A stretch of DNA of 64,000 nt from Strigamia acuminata (Eukaryota > Arthropoda > Chilopoda > Geophilomorpha > Linotaeniidae), in assembly GCA_949358305.1 (NCBI GenBank), contig OX442316.1:16678001-16742000 (forward strand). The letters are read 5' to 3'. Made by a program: the position numbers and the translations under genes. The notes below the pieces were generated by a model. It saw only the letters and a list, made by a program, of their open reading frames with translations, did not search any database and was not told where the DNA came from. This document shows, in pieces, positions 51,381 through 63,266 of the stretch. Numbering within the stretch: position 1 is the first letter of the stretch; each line of letters begins with the position of its first letter.

Positions 51381-52816
51381 AGATCTTAAATGGCCTGTAT
51401 AGGTATCGCTGTAATGCGAGAGATAAACCTGTATTATGGATCAATATAGGACATCGACAAGATTCATTGATGTACGGAGGATATTTGAGAGGAATGTCAC
51501 AAATGGAGATGTACTATAGATATTCTTCTAGGACATATTTTTGCATCATTGGGATATACGTGTGCATCAAGGATATCTCATGGAATATCTTTTATTATAT
51601 TTGGGACATCCGGTATCCGGTTATAAGAAAGACATTCTAATCTAATGCCGTTTTGCTTACATTAAATTCGAGAGATCAAAGGTGACACTTATTTTGTCTT
51701 TGTACTTCATGGTTGGACTGTTGTGTGGTTGAAAGTTTAGGGTTAAATGGAAACCAATAAAATAAAACTGAATAATTGAAATGTTGCATAGGAATGGTTA
51801 TGGTGGGTTGACAATTTTCCTTTTATTGTTTAGTTCAGAATTGTATTTGTTTGGGTCCATGGACAATTTCTATGCTAACAAATGATACTTCAAGAACTGC
51901 GAAGAGAGATTTGGACTTTTCCATAGAAATTGAATGCTGTCAAGCTAATGTATACAAATGGTTAGTTGCTGCAATTTGCACATAGGAAATGGTCATCTTG
52001 AGCCCTATAGTCACAGACTTTTATTGCAATGGTGAAAGTCAACACTTTACCATGATTGTGTATGCACAGTGGAGTTTGGCCATTGTTGCATTGTTTGGCC
52101 TGAAATCTCTTCTTGTTTGTATTTGGAATTTTGAACACCAGCTGCTTTTCTGAATAGAAGAGAAATAAATTATCTGGTGAATAAATCAACAGCATTTGTC
52201 TTCTATAAAGCGACTTCTAAAAGCCGTTTAAAGAGAATAAGTGGCTTTTTATAAGTTTTGAAATAAAAGTAATGGGGAACAAGTGGCAAAGTCTGAAATC
52301 TCAAAGATCAAACTGTTGTTGGCAATGGTGAAGAATTTGTATTGAGATTCAAAGTGGGAAGTAGAAATCAGATTTCAGCATCCTATAAACTTATACTTCA
52401 CATGGTTTTGCACTCAGTGCTGTTATGAGCTGTGTCTCTGAGAGGCCAAGCTCAATGTATAAATTTTTATAAACAATGTGACAGATTTGTTGCAATGGAG
52501 TTTAGCTTGAAGAAGTTTACATTAAACAGGATGGGACTAAAATACAAGCATTCTTACTGCATAAAGAACAGATAAGCAACTGGCAAAACACTTTACAACT
52601 CTGGTGTCAAAGCACAACATTTCTAAACAACAGAATAAAAGCAGGGAAGTGCCTATTATTGACAGGAGAAAGTGCTTATAGTGATAGGTAAAAGTATTCT
52701 GGTTCACATTTTCTGCTTCTAAAGAAGTTTTCTCAAACACAAAGGATACATTTCCACTTAACGTATTTCTTCGAATAAAAGTGTCGCCATTTTGTTTTCT
52801 CGTTGCACGGAGATTT
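51381..52816. other. Unique intron sequence, no gene seen
   Basis: No repeat or ORF of interest. The 480 bp at 52261-52740 contain no CpG dinucleotide. A 5' fragment of the CCGTATTT mini-element is at 52764-52790. Confidence 0.6.
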
Positions 52817-52977
52817 AAACGACCTATTTAGGTCGTTTATTTTCAGCCCGTTTAAACCCATTTAAATGAGCTTTTAAACGAGAATCTCGTTTAAAAGTTC
52901 GTGGAAACCGGTTTAAACGACCGTTTATCAGTTATTGAATGCGCCCAGTGAACGTACGCTAGGCGCATTCAATAACT
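52817..52977. repeat. Cluster of perfect palindromes
   Basis: AAACGACCTATTTAGGTCGTTT spans 52817-52838 (10-bp arms). A 27-nt palindrome with 13-bp arms (CTTTTAAACGAGA) spans 52871-52897. AAACCGGTTT follows, then 16-bp arms AGTTATTGAATGCGCC / inverse at 52930-52945 and 52962-52977. The last arms contain the GGCGCATTC terminus of the element at 41851, so this may be two MITE ends meeting. Confidence 0.85.
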
Positions 52978-54239
52978 TTTCATTTAAATTTTTGTCTCGA
53001 ACGAATTTTTAGACGAAATGTTTTGTTTCACTGTATAATGCCAAAAGTTAATTTGTTTTATGCGTTACCAAAGGCACCGCCTAAAACATGTTTGTGTAAT
53101 TTGCGATTAAACGTATTTCATGTTTTTGACTTTATTAATGGAGAAAGGAATATTGATGGTTTTTTTTGTGAATTGTAATTGGGTTGAAAGTGAATGGGAA
53201 TGTGTAACAATGGATTAATGTTGTTTGTCTGTGTTGAATGATGGGTGTTTGGGTTTTTGTTATTTTGGAGGATTGAAAGGATGCTGTTTGCAATATTTAT
53301 TTAGCCCTTAGTCACTTGTGGCTAACTTTTCTTTTTGTATTGTTATTGATTAGGTTTTATAGTGTTTACAACTGAGAAGGAAAAAAATATTCTGTTGCAG
53401 TGTTTTTTACCTTTGAGACTTCTTCCACATTAATAATGCATTGTACAGTGCACATAAAAATTCTACTAGTTTAACTTGGGTCTCTTTCTGGTCATGATGT
53501 CTTTATTTGAGTATAAGAAACAGTTGGAAGGAATAATAAAAGTTTTAAATTCAAAATAAATGTTGCAGCATGATAGAAATGTCTGTGTCAGGCTTCAGTT
53601 TGCTGAATACTCTACAGCCATTATTACCTCTTTACAACAATGGATTTTTGTATTCTCAAATTATAATAAAAATATTAATTTACTTGTTGCAACAATGTTT
53701 AATGTTGGAAAGTGTGTTGTAATGTATCAACAATGTAGGGACAACAATGTTATGATGAGATTTTTATCTCCATTGGTTTAACATGGCAGTGAGGACCGGA
53801 GTTTCTATTGTTGGATTTTGTAGGATCTTGTTATTGACAAATTGATTCTGTTTGCTTCTTGGAGCAATATTTTATTGTGTGCATTGTTGTTTATTTTATT
53901 TTTTTTATGTCAATGTTGAAACTTTTCAATTTTTATATTTAATATAAGTATGTAGTTTCTTTTTAGAAATGGATTGGAGAAAAGGAGATAGAAATGAATA
54001 ATAATATATTTTATGAGGTTTAATGGAATGATTTTGTGGTTACAGGTTTTGTGAGGGGTTGCAACTTGCAAGTAGATTTAAAATGATGTCTGATTAATGT
54101 TTGTTGAGTTTTGTAATCTCTAAGGTGGAATGAGACAGTAGTCTGGATTTGGTCTTTAATATAAACAATTTTTCAGTCAGAATGATTTATCCGGCTTCAA
54201 TGGATAACAAAATTGTACATTTTTTTGCACATCATTGTA

Positions 54240-54490
54240 TATTTCCATAATTGTTACATTTTTTCACATTCTTACACCATTGTTACACATTGTTACACAT
54301 TGTTACACATTGTTACACCATTGTTACACATTGTTACACTATTGTTACACATTCTTACACCATTGTTACACATTGACAAAATTGTTAGACATTGGTGAAA
54401 TTGTTACATATTGGCACCATTGTTACACATTGGTGAAATTGTTACACATTGGTAAAATTGTTACATATTGGCACCATTGTTACAATTTGT
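54240..54490. repeat. (CATTGTTACA)n-type repeat
   Basis: About 18 copies of a 10-15 bp unit based on CATTGTTACAC, with GGTGAAATTG and GGCACCATTG variants in the right half. Confidence 0.9.
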
Positions 54491-55559
54491 AGTCTTTAAA
54501 GACTAAATCAATATGGACTTGCATTGTTTGCAAAGTGTGTGTTAATTGGATTTGATTTTGATTGAAATTTTAAAATTTGTTAATTAATTTTTTTAAGTAG
54601 TTTTTTGTATTATAAAAGCCTGCTTTTCTGTGGAAATTTATTGTTAGTTTATCTCATGCTCTGCCAACAAAAGCAAGTCTTGATTTGCTCTCAAAATGAA
54701 GAGATCAAGCGTGATATGATTGCAGGGAAGGGAATGCATAAGTCGATTATGATTTATTTGACGCTTAATTCCAGTCACCGGTACAAGTCACAAGTGCTTT
54801 TTTTCCCCTCTAAACATGACTTGCAGTATTATTATCAAGCAACTTTATGCAGTTAATCCAAGTAAAACACTTTTTTTTACTCCGTATTTAAAATTTAAAA
54901 TTTAGAATTTAAATATTTATAAAAAAAAAATTAATTATTAAAATATAACATTTAAGGGAATTTTTTTTTTTTTTAAAAGGGGAATGAATTTTTCAATATT
55001 AAATTTTCAGTTTGAAATAATTTGATATGAAGGTGATCCCATTTGTGAATAGGATCTCAATGTGTGTGAGCTGCAAAAATCCAGTTTGAAATCCTCTGGA
55101 GAAGAGCAAACTTGATGAGACATTAGCCAGGCACAGTTTCTGAAAGTAATTGCCCATTTGCTCACATCCCATGTGTGGTAAAAAGAGGAGATGACTCTTT
55201 TTAACCCCTCTCTTCCCTATTTTTTTTAACTGTTTCTCATTCTTCTCTCCCAACATTCCCTTCCAACATTTTAGCAGCAGTTGGACAAATTATCAGAATT
55301 TGCAAGTGCACTAAAAAAAAAAAAGAAGCCATCTGGTGGTTTTTTGTGCTTTCTTCAATATTGCAAGCTTTAATTACTTGATTTGAGCAAAAACTGTAGT
55401 TTAAATATTTTTCAAGCGAAGTGTACTAGGAGACATCGGTAAGCGGCATCGCATAATGCTGTTCTACTATATAAGCTCGTGTTTTGTGCACATTTTCTCA
55501 TTCTTCTCTTGTTTTTTGTGGCATGCAGAAGTGCCACTCTTGGTTCTATTTTGTTGCAC

Positions 55560-55640
55560 ACAGTTAGTTAAAGCGCCGTTTAGGTTTTTTTAAGTTTCTA
55601 CTAATTTTATAGAGGGCGCTTCACCAACTAGTGGTGGGTT
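55560..55640. mobile_element. Dispersed repeat shared with 63325-63400
   Basis: TTAGTTAAAGCGCC, CTACTAATTTTATAGAGG and ACTAGTGGTGGGTT recur in inverse order near 63325-63400 (ACTAGTGACCTCTATAAAAT, GGCGCTTTAACTAA). They are two copies of an unclassified element. Confidence 0.5.
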
Positions 55641-55912
55641 TTAACACTACTGGTAAGAGCGAAAAGCTGTTAACTGAAGCGCTCTTTTCTAAGGCAGTGA
55701 AGCCAGCTTAATAGTTTTGTTGGAGTTTTAAGGGGCAGAAAATTTTCATTTAGCATAATTAATTAAATGAATGTCCAATGGCTTCAAATTTCACCTGAGA
55801 TAAAGTTCAGTATAATATAAACAAAATCTCAAATTTTCAGAAGAAATACTGAATATAGAGAAAAAGAATTTTTTTATTTACTGGTAAGAAAGTGGTTGTC
55901 CTTAAACGTATC

Positions 55913-56160
55913 TGTATCCGGACCGCGGAAGGTTGAAACTTGAACCGCAGTGACGTTTTAGCGACGTTTTCCCCTTGGTTTCTTTGGTTTTTCGGTGTTT
56001 TTTTCTTGTTTTTCATGTTTTTTTTATGTTTTATTGATATTTTTTGGGTTGTGTGTGTTTATTGGGGGGTTTATTTGGTTTTTCAGTGTTTTTTTCCTGG
56101 ACCTCGATAAAAATTTTCAATAGTATCCGGACCCCACTTAAAATTAATTGTCGACCCCTG
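55913..56160 (-). mobile_element. Truncated hAT-like MITE, minus orientation
   Basis: Read on the minus strand it starts CAGGGGTCGACAATTAATTT and continues with GTGGGGTCCGGATACTATTG as in the intact copy at 62963. It ends at CCGCGGTCCGGAT without the far terminal repeat. A Harbinger-like element abuts it at 56167. Confidence 0.8.
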
Positions 56161-56166
56161 ACCTAA

Positions 56167-56598
56167 AGCTGGATTCACACTTGTGTTTACACTAGACGCA
56201 ACACAAGAAAACTGATGCAACGCAAGCTGATTGCGTCCAAAGATTCTTGACGTTGACGCCAATTCTTGCTTCAACTCCAAGTTGAAGTAAGCGACGCAAC
56301 GCAAGGAAAGGTCTTGCGACCAACCAATCACGATCGACTTAAACTCTCGTCGATTCACGTTTGGTTGGCGAGACTTTGCCACGTGCAGACAGGCTGCCAT
56401 TTTCGGATTCTGGAACTAGTTGTAGAACTAGATCCAATTCCAGGTTTCATTGAAACCATCAGTTTGGCCAGATGCAATTGTTTCAGCTCTGTTCACACGT
56501 GCCTTAACAGTGTGAACAGACTCTGCGTTGCGTTTGACTAATTTTTCCTTGCATTGTGTTGAGTTGCATCTAGTGTGAACACAAGTGTGAACCTAGCT
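56167..56598 (-). mobile_element. PIF/Harbinger-like MITE, copy 1
   Basis: 432 bp bounded by AGCTGGATTCACACTTGTGT and its inverse, with GCAACGCAA motifs inside. It is flanked by TAA on the left and TTA on the right, close to the TWA target of PIF/Harbinger. The interior is about the same as 60086-60523 but reversed, including a shared open frame of about 85-90 codons with no recognisable transposase motif. Confidence 0.7.
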
Positions 56599-57324
56599 TT
56601 ATGTCTTCGTAAAATTGTCTCAGAGTTCTGCCCGGTCTTCCATATTCCAGGTCTAGAAGTTCAGTGCATGGAACTGATTAAATGAATAGGAATAGGCAGA
56701 GCCAAAAGACATGAAACAAAAAAATTAGGTTACAAAAAAAATGCAAGTTGAAAGATAAATTTCTTGTTTGTTGAGTTAGGAACATTGCAAACAGGTTGTT
56801 CATGAAAAATGGACTCAAGTTGTGCTCTCGAATAATCAATTATTTACAGTTGTTTGTATGTACCTGATGACAGGTTGTTTTTGTTCTGAGATAAGGATCT
56901 TCTTCTTTTTTGTGCACTGGATGGATGGGAAATGAAACCTTAAGGAGGATGATAAAATGTTGGTTTTGGAATTTATTTTAAATGAATAATTGATTCACTT
57001 TATTGAGGATTTATTCATGGCTGCTTATTTGTTGTTATAAAAACAATTTTGGAAGATGAAAGAAGGGGATTTGAAATCCTGCACCTGATTCCATTAGCTG
57101 GGACAACTAAAACTCCAGTAACCTAATTTCTCCTGGTGCCAGAAGTTGTGAAATGCAATCAATAGATAATGTATTGTTATGCAATTAGTTGAGGCAGAAG
57201 CACTTGTGATCATTTTACAATAATCCATTGAGGAAAATTGATAGTAGCACTTTTAGAAAATGTAAAATGCATCCTCCGGTAGAATCCGTAAACTGAAGAA
57301 AAATGTACAATTTATTCACATAAA

Positions 57325-57650
57325 AATTGGATGTTTTGGTCAAAAATTGGATGTTTTGGGTCAAAATTGGATGTTTTTGGTCAAAAAATGGATGTTTTAG
57401 GTCAAAATTGGATGTTTTGGGTCAAAATTGGATGTTTTGGGTCAAAATTGGATGTTTTTGGTTAAAAATTGGATGTTTTGGGTCAAAATTGGATGTTTTT
57501 GGTCAAAAATTAGATGTTTTGGGTTAAAATTGGATGTTTTGGGTCAGAAATTGGATGTTTTGGTCAAAAATTGGATGTTTTGGGTCAAAATTGGATGTTG
57601 TGGGTCAAAAATTGGATGTTTTTGGTCTAAAGATGTATTTTTGGTCCAAA
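57325..57650. repeat. 20/21-bp AAAATTGGATGTTTTGGGTC minisatellite
   Basis: About fifteen copies of AAAATTGGATGTTTTGGGTC with one-base length variants (TTTTTGGTC, TTTGGTC). Frames through it read WMFWVKIGCF repeats and are artefacts. Confidence 0.92.
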
Positions 57651-58318
57651 AATAATAATTGTTTGTATCTAGCTTTAAGTTTTCAATTAATTTCCACTCC
57701 AAAACCAAGAAAAAATAAAACCGGCGAAATAAAATAATTTTTTTTTTTAAATAAAAAAAGAAACAAACACTTGACATTTGTTTCATTAAATGTTCTTGCA
57801 TCTGATTAGTGTTGCTCTCAGAGTGTAACAGTTGTTGACTCTAGCCATTTTAATCCATTCTGCAAGCATAATTATAATTTAATAGTCTCTTCCCTCTTTT
57901 CATTTGTGGGATTAAAAATGTGGCATCAATTAAACCCACATTATGTGTCACATTTCCAATACTTTTTTTTCAAACTTTTTAATTATTATTATATATTTTT
58001 TGAATTATGGTCTTTTTCCTACATGTAATAAGTGATATGATGGTTGTGCCAATTATGAGTGGAAGTGTGACATGTTTACCTCTCTTTTGGTGTCTTGGCT
58101 CAGTTCCAGCTTGAGTGAGTTGTCACGAGCTGACGCCACTAACAATTAAATGATGTCAGCAGTTGATAGGAGTTGTGATTGTGTTTGGCAGAAAAATTCC
58201 TTTCTTCTTTTGATTGACAAAATGGTGCTTGGAGTGTTTTTATCTTTTCTTTTTTTCTTTATATTTTCTCTGTCTATTATTACGTATACATTTTTATTGT
58301 TTATTTTTATTATTGCAG

Positions 58319-58360
58319 ATGCCTGTTGCCTGAAATGTCAAAAGTCAACATAAATCTGGA
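58319..58360 (+). other. Candidate 42-nt cassette exon
   Basis: A pyrimidine-rich tract ending TTATTATTGCAG at 58318 precedes 42 nt. These end CTGGA at 58360 and are followed by GTAAGTAAGTG, a consensus donor. The exon would add a four-codon upstream ORF (ATGCCTGTTGCCTGA) to the ZMYND11-like leader. The splice signals are as good as those of the real genes here, but expression is unknown. Confidence 0.4.
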
Positions 58361-58375
58361 GTAAGTAAGTGCAAA

Positions 58376-58376
58376 T

Positions 58377-58407
<31 letters not shown>

Positions 58408-58410
58408 TTT
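58376..58410. repeat. (TTTA)n microsatellite
   Basis: About eight uninterrupted TTTA repeats directly after the candidate cassette exon donor. Confidence 0.9.
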
Positions 58411-58524
58411 GTTTATTGTTAGTCGTGGTATTCAGGAATGTTTTTTTTGTTTTTATTGACGAAGAAATGCTTAAGTCATGCAATCTTTCCTGATTTATTG
58501 TTCAACAATGGAATAATTTCATCT

Positions 58525-58690
58525 GGGGGCCCAGGGCCAATGTTATCTGGAGAGACCCAGGGCTAGTGTTATCTGAGGGGGCCCAAGACTAATGTTATCT
58601 GGGAGCCTAGGGCTAGTGTTATCTGGGGGGCCCAGGACTAATGTTATCTGGGGGGCCCAGGGCTAATGTTATCTGGGGGCCCAATAATGT
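58525..58690. repeat. G-rich 26-bp minisatellite
   Basis: GGGGGCCCAGGGCTAATGTT plus ATCTGG is repeated about six times with small changes. It is the only G/C-rich array in the window, and each unit has runs of four to five Gs. Confidence 0.9.
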
Positions 58691-59686
58691 GAAATTTTTG
58701 CAAAATGTAGGCTCCAATTGTCACACATTGATGTTATTTTGAAATTGATGTTTTCTTGCAATTGTTGTTCATTTCTGACTGTTGGGGGCTGTTCTGAAAA
58801 TTACAATAAAATGACTGATTTTTATTAAGTCAATTGTTCCATTTTAATTTGAGTTTAAAAATGGGAAAGTTTTATTTCATTCAAATGAGATTGTTTTTAA
58901 AGTGGATTTATAATGATTTATTTTTATTAATTTTTATTAATTTTTATTAAATTAAATTGAATTGATTTTTTGGAGGAATGTTGCTACTTTAAAGGAAGGA
59001 AAAATATTTTAATTGTTTAATAGCTTCCATTCTATTCAAATGTAATAATTGATGTTGGCTATATGTACCAGTTCACCTGATTGGAATGGTCCATGTTTGA
59101 AGGACAGGAAGAGGTCATACATAAGCTACTTGGTGACATTGCTCTGCTGGTAGTAACCCAGGCCTTGGAATCAACCAACTGAAGCCAATTGCTGCTTTGA
59201 TTGCATCCATTTGCTTCTGTATTAAGCAAATTCAGACTCTCAGTCAACTTTTTATTCATCTCATTCCATCATTTTTTATTATTCTTTTATTTAGTCACAA
59301 AATCAATATTTTGTTTGTCTTTTTTTTTATCTTCATGTTGGAGGCCCCCTCCAATCCTTTTTGCTAAATGGCAGTGATAAACATCAAAACATGTTAATAG
59401 TATGCATTTTTATTATCTAATAAAACTGTATAAATGATATTAGGGCCGGCCTTAAGGCAATTGAACCAATTGGGCTCAATCATCCTTTGGTATGTGACTT
59501 TTTTTTGCAGCCCAAGAAAAGATGATTTGTGGTTGAGACATTTCTAAGAGGCCCCCACCAAAATGGTCCTAATCGGGCCCCGCAATTGCAAAAGCCGGCC
59601 CTGACAGCACTTGTTGTGCCCTTGTGGCGAATGTAATGTTATTACATTGGTGCAGTTTTGGAAGATGGTGGGCAATAAGTTGTGAC

Positions 59687-60533
59687 TATACTCTAACTCA
59701 CTATAAGTTGGGCCTTTCTCCCATTGGGCGAGCCTCATTACTCTTAACTGTAGATTGTGTACTGCCACCAGGATAAGTAGATTTGTATTTTTTTTAATTT
59801 TTTTGATTATTGTAACGGTTAAAACGATTTAAATTTATTTGTATTTTATAATGAAATGTTTTTTCCATTTATAAAATTAAGTTTTATGCCGTTTTTAATT
59901 CAATATACATGTTTGTTTAGTTTATTGCGTGCTTTGTCAGGAAAGCAAACAATTTTTTAATTTTTTTTTCGATTATAATGTCTGTAATTCAAGTGAAATT
60001 CTGGTGGTTTGGTCTATTTTTTTGTATCACTACACAGGTGAAATGGCTCGGCCAATGGGAGAAAGGCCCAACTTATAGTGAGTTAAGGTGGGTTCACACT
60101 TGTGTTCACACTAGGGGCGACGCAACGCAACGCAAGGAAAAAGTAATCAAACGCAACGCAGAGTCTGTTCACACTGTAGGGCACGTGTGAACAGAGCTGC
60201 AACAATTGATACTGCGTCTGGCCAATCGGATGGTTTCAATGAAACCTGGAATTGGATCTAGTTCTAGAACTAGTTGCAGAATCCGAAAATGACGGCCTGT
60301 TTGGATGTGGCAAAGTCTCACCAACCAAACGTGAATCGACGAGAGTTGAAGTCGATCGTGATTGGTTGGACGCAAGACCTTTCCTTGCGTCGCGTCGCTT
60401 ACTTCAACTTGGAGTTGAAGCAAGAATTGGCGTCAACGTCAAGAATTTTTTGGACGCAAGCAGCTTGCGTTGCGTCAGTTTTCTTGCATTGCGTCTAGTG
60501 TGAACACAAGTGTGAACCCACCTTTATAGTATA
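59687..60533. mobile_element. TATACTC-family element interrupted by a Harbinger-like MITE
   Basis: Left end TATACTCTAACTCACTATAA with GTTGGGCCTTTCTCCCATTG is mirrored near 60035-60082. The last bases of the right end lie after the inserted MITE (TAGTATA at about 60527-60533). Without the insertion the element is about 400 bp and shares CCCATTGG and CGAGCC with its relatives at 31885, 41146 and 45475. Confidence 0.7.
60086..60523 (+). mobile_element. PIF/Harbinger-like MITE, copy 2, with TTA duplication
   Basis: 438 bp starting AGGTGGGTTCACACTTGTGT and ending with the inverse, flanked by TTA at 60083-60085 and 60524-60526, the usual PIF/Harbinger target. It is inserted within the terminal repeat of the element at 59687-60533. 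The interior holds open frames of about 83 codons on each strand, shared with copy 1. Confidence 0.8.
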
Positions 60534-62962
60534 CAACCGTATTACTTTGAGTCTGAGATGCACTTTTTTTCCATATGAACATTATGGTTTCTATGCATCC
60601 ATGTTGTGTCATTGAGATGATGTAATATCAGTCCGGGCATTAAGAAATAAAAGAAAACCTTTATTACGGTCTAAAGCACTCTTGAACAGCACCATGAACA
60701 GAATGGAGAACATGTCATATTACCTATAATTGTAGAATACGGTAGCCTCAAGGGGCCATACAATAATTATACAATGTGCTTAGTCCTGCCGGTTTTGTCT
60801 TAAATTTGGGGGGGGGGAAATCCTTTTTTTTATAAAATGGCATTTTTCTCTATGAAGGGAAGGGCCAATAGACACTTCAATTGTCACTTTGTTTTGTAAT
60901 TGGATGAAATCTTTGTTGTAAAATTCCAATTAGCTGATTGGATAAAAAAAAGAACTTTTGGGGTTTAAAAAATTAAGATTTTTAAATAAAAAAAAAAATC
61001 TTTTTATGCAAATTAGATGATTATTAAAATGGTTTTGCTAATCTGAACATGAATGGTTTTAAAGTGGGTTTAGTTTACCTTTAATTTAAATTAAAAATTT
61101 TAACTTTTTTTTTGTTTTATAAATAGAAGTGAAGTGTGATGAAGTTAAGAAAAGTGATGTTGGTTATTAATTAAGCGAACGATTAATTATATATTTGTAG
61201 GCTTAAGTGCCATAGGTTATCACTCGCAACCGTTGATTTAAAGAGGGGCTTAAAGGGTAATCGAATGACTTAATGAAAAGCAACACAGTTGCAATTAAAT
61301 TAAGATATGCTCGCAAATATGTATAATAATTAAACTGCCATCTTTTTTTGATTTAATTTCAATTTGGGAAATGGAGTTGTTGCACAACTCGGGTGAAATT
61401 TAATATTTATGGAGAAATAAATTTGCACATTTATTTTTTATTTTTTTATTTTTTTTTCTGATGGCAGATTTATTGTTGTTGTATTTATACGAGCATATGT
61501 GATGATCATATTATTTTTTTTATTTTTTTATTTATTTTTTTTTTATTTAATTTTTTTTTATTTTTTTATTTTTTGAATAAGTTGCATTCCTGTCTCGATT
61601 GTGGATCGTGTCATGAATGCAAAAGGTTCATTAGCGCGTTTTAGAAAGACAGTTGCAGTCATAAATTGCGCTTTCCTCCGTTCGGTCGTTGTCATTCTCC
61701 GCGTGGTGTCGCGATCAGAGAATGAAAATCTCATGAATCTCCAGCTTGCTCGAACCCTCTATCATCCCCCCCCCCCTCACCGTCCCCCCGTCTTTCCAAT
61801 CCCTTGTTTTCATATTTTTCAAACATGTGTAGCGAATTTTTTCCATTTAGCTTTAATTGAAACCGTTTTTAGACACATAAATTGCGCTTTTATCTGCTTG
61901 GAGAATCGGAGCATAAATCCAGATTAAATGCGCGCGTTGTGTGTTTGATGTAATAAATTAGGAAAAAATGCCACATTTATTATTATTTTATTATTATTTT
62001 ATTATTATTTTTATTATTTTTGTGTGGTGGAATGGTAATGGTATCGACGTTTGGACAAGGTGGGCATTTTTTGAGTTCTTGCGCTGCCAATTGGCGGCCC
62101 GAATACTAAGAGCTGCCGTCACCTTTCCGATAGATTTTAGATCCAAGCAAATGTCAGCGTGCCAACAGCAATGGGGAATTTCATGAATATATGTAATACA
62201 GCACTTGATGCTGTTTATCCCAAATAAATGACTAATTTTGCCGATAGATGGCGCGTTCGGTCATTTAGCGGTAAATTTAACGGGAATGTTACAACTTGAA
62301 AGTAAACTACATAAAATCGTGTTTTATGTTAGTTTAATGTCAGATTACACTTTTATAATATATTTATTTAGGTACCGGTAATATTTATTTTAGCTGTATT
62401 ATGATAATATTTGTTGAATTTATCAGAAAACTGGATTCAAAGATTATGACGCCTGAGCCATTCGAATAAGTCAAAAGACTTAATCTAGAATGTGTCCTAG
62501 GTATCCACTTCCTGTTCTCGCCTAAAAGAGCGCTAGGTTCTGTGTGTCTGGTTCCTGTCTTCAAGGATTGGAAGGATTCTAGAGACCAATGGCGTTCAGG
62601 GGAAATGGAATTTTTAGTGCATACTTTATGTGCATAACACTACTTTTATTTCACATATTTATCCGGGGTTTACTAATTACTTGCGCGGGTACGTCATCGT
62701 CATAGTGTTATACCTCTATCGGATTGTGCTGCTACCGCGCGCCACCAGGGATTGCATTGAGAACTTTTGGGCCTAATCTTCGAGCTGAGAATAAATTTTT
62801 GTAGGTGCCTTTTGAATCGGACTCGTAGGGACGTTTGAAGCGATAATAAAATGGGCGGTAATAAATGTTTGACGATGTGTGGACCACCGTTTATGTTTTA
62901 GTCGTTTCTGCAGCGAGAAATGAACATTTTAGGAAATGACGTCATCTTTGGAGTGTGTAAGG
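60534..62962. other. Unique intron sequence, no gene seen
   Basis: T-rich tracts lie at 61430-61580. A more balanced patch at 61590-61800 (TCTCGATTGTGGATCGTG, GTTCGGTCGTTGTCATTCTC) and another at 62050-62180 might be conserved non-coding sequence. No ORF resembles a known protein. Confidence 0.5.
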
Positions 62963-63266
62963 CAGGGGTCGGCAAGTAATTTTAAGTGGGGTCCGGATAC
63001 TATTGAAAATTTTTATCGAGGTCCAGAAAAAAAAACACTTAAAAACCTTATTAAAAACCTAAGAAAATACTTAAAAACCAAATAAATCCCCCAATAAACA
63101 CACACAACCCAAAAAATACCAATAAAACCTAAAAAACATGAAAAAAACACAAAAAACAAGAAATACACCGAAAAACCAAAGAAACCGAGGGGAAAACGTC
63201 GCTAAAACGTCACCGCGGTCCAAGTTTCGACCTTCCGGACCGCGGGCCGCCAGTTGCCGACCGCTG
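62963..63266 (+). mobile_element. Intact hAT-like MITE with 8-bp target duplication
   Basis: 304 bp from CAGGGGTCGGCAAGTAATTT to GTTGCCGACCGCTG. The ends are imperfect inverted repeats (CAGSGGTCGGCAA). GTGTAAGG flanks both sides (62955-62962 and 63267-63274), the 8-bp duplication expected of hAT transposition. There is no transposase. Related pieces are at 32903-32996 and 55913-56160. Confidence 0.9.

Noticed and set aside
61601-61927. 108-codon plus-strand ORF
   Set aside because: No recognisable domain; the frame crosses a C run and ordinary intron DNA. There is not enough to call a gene.
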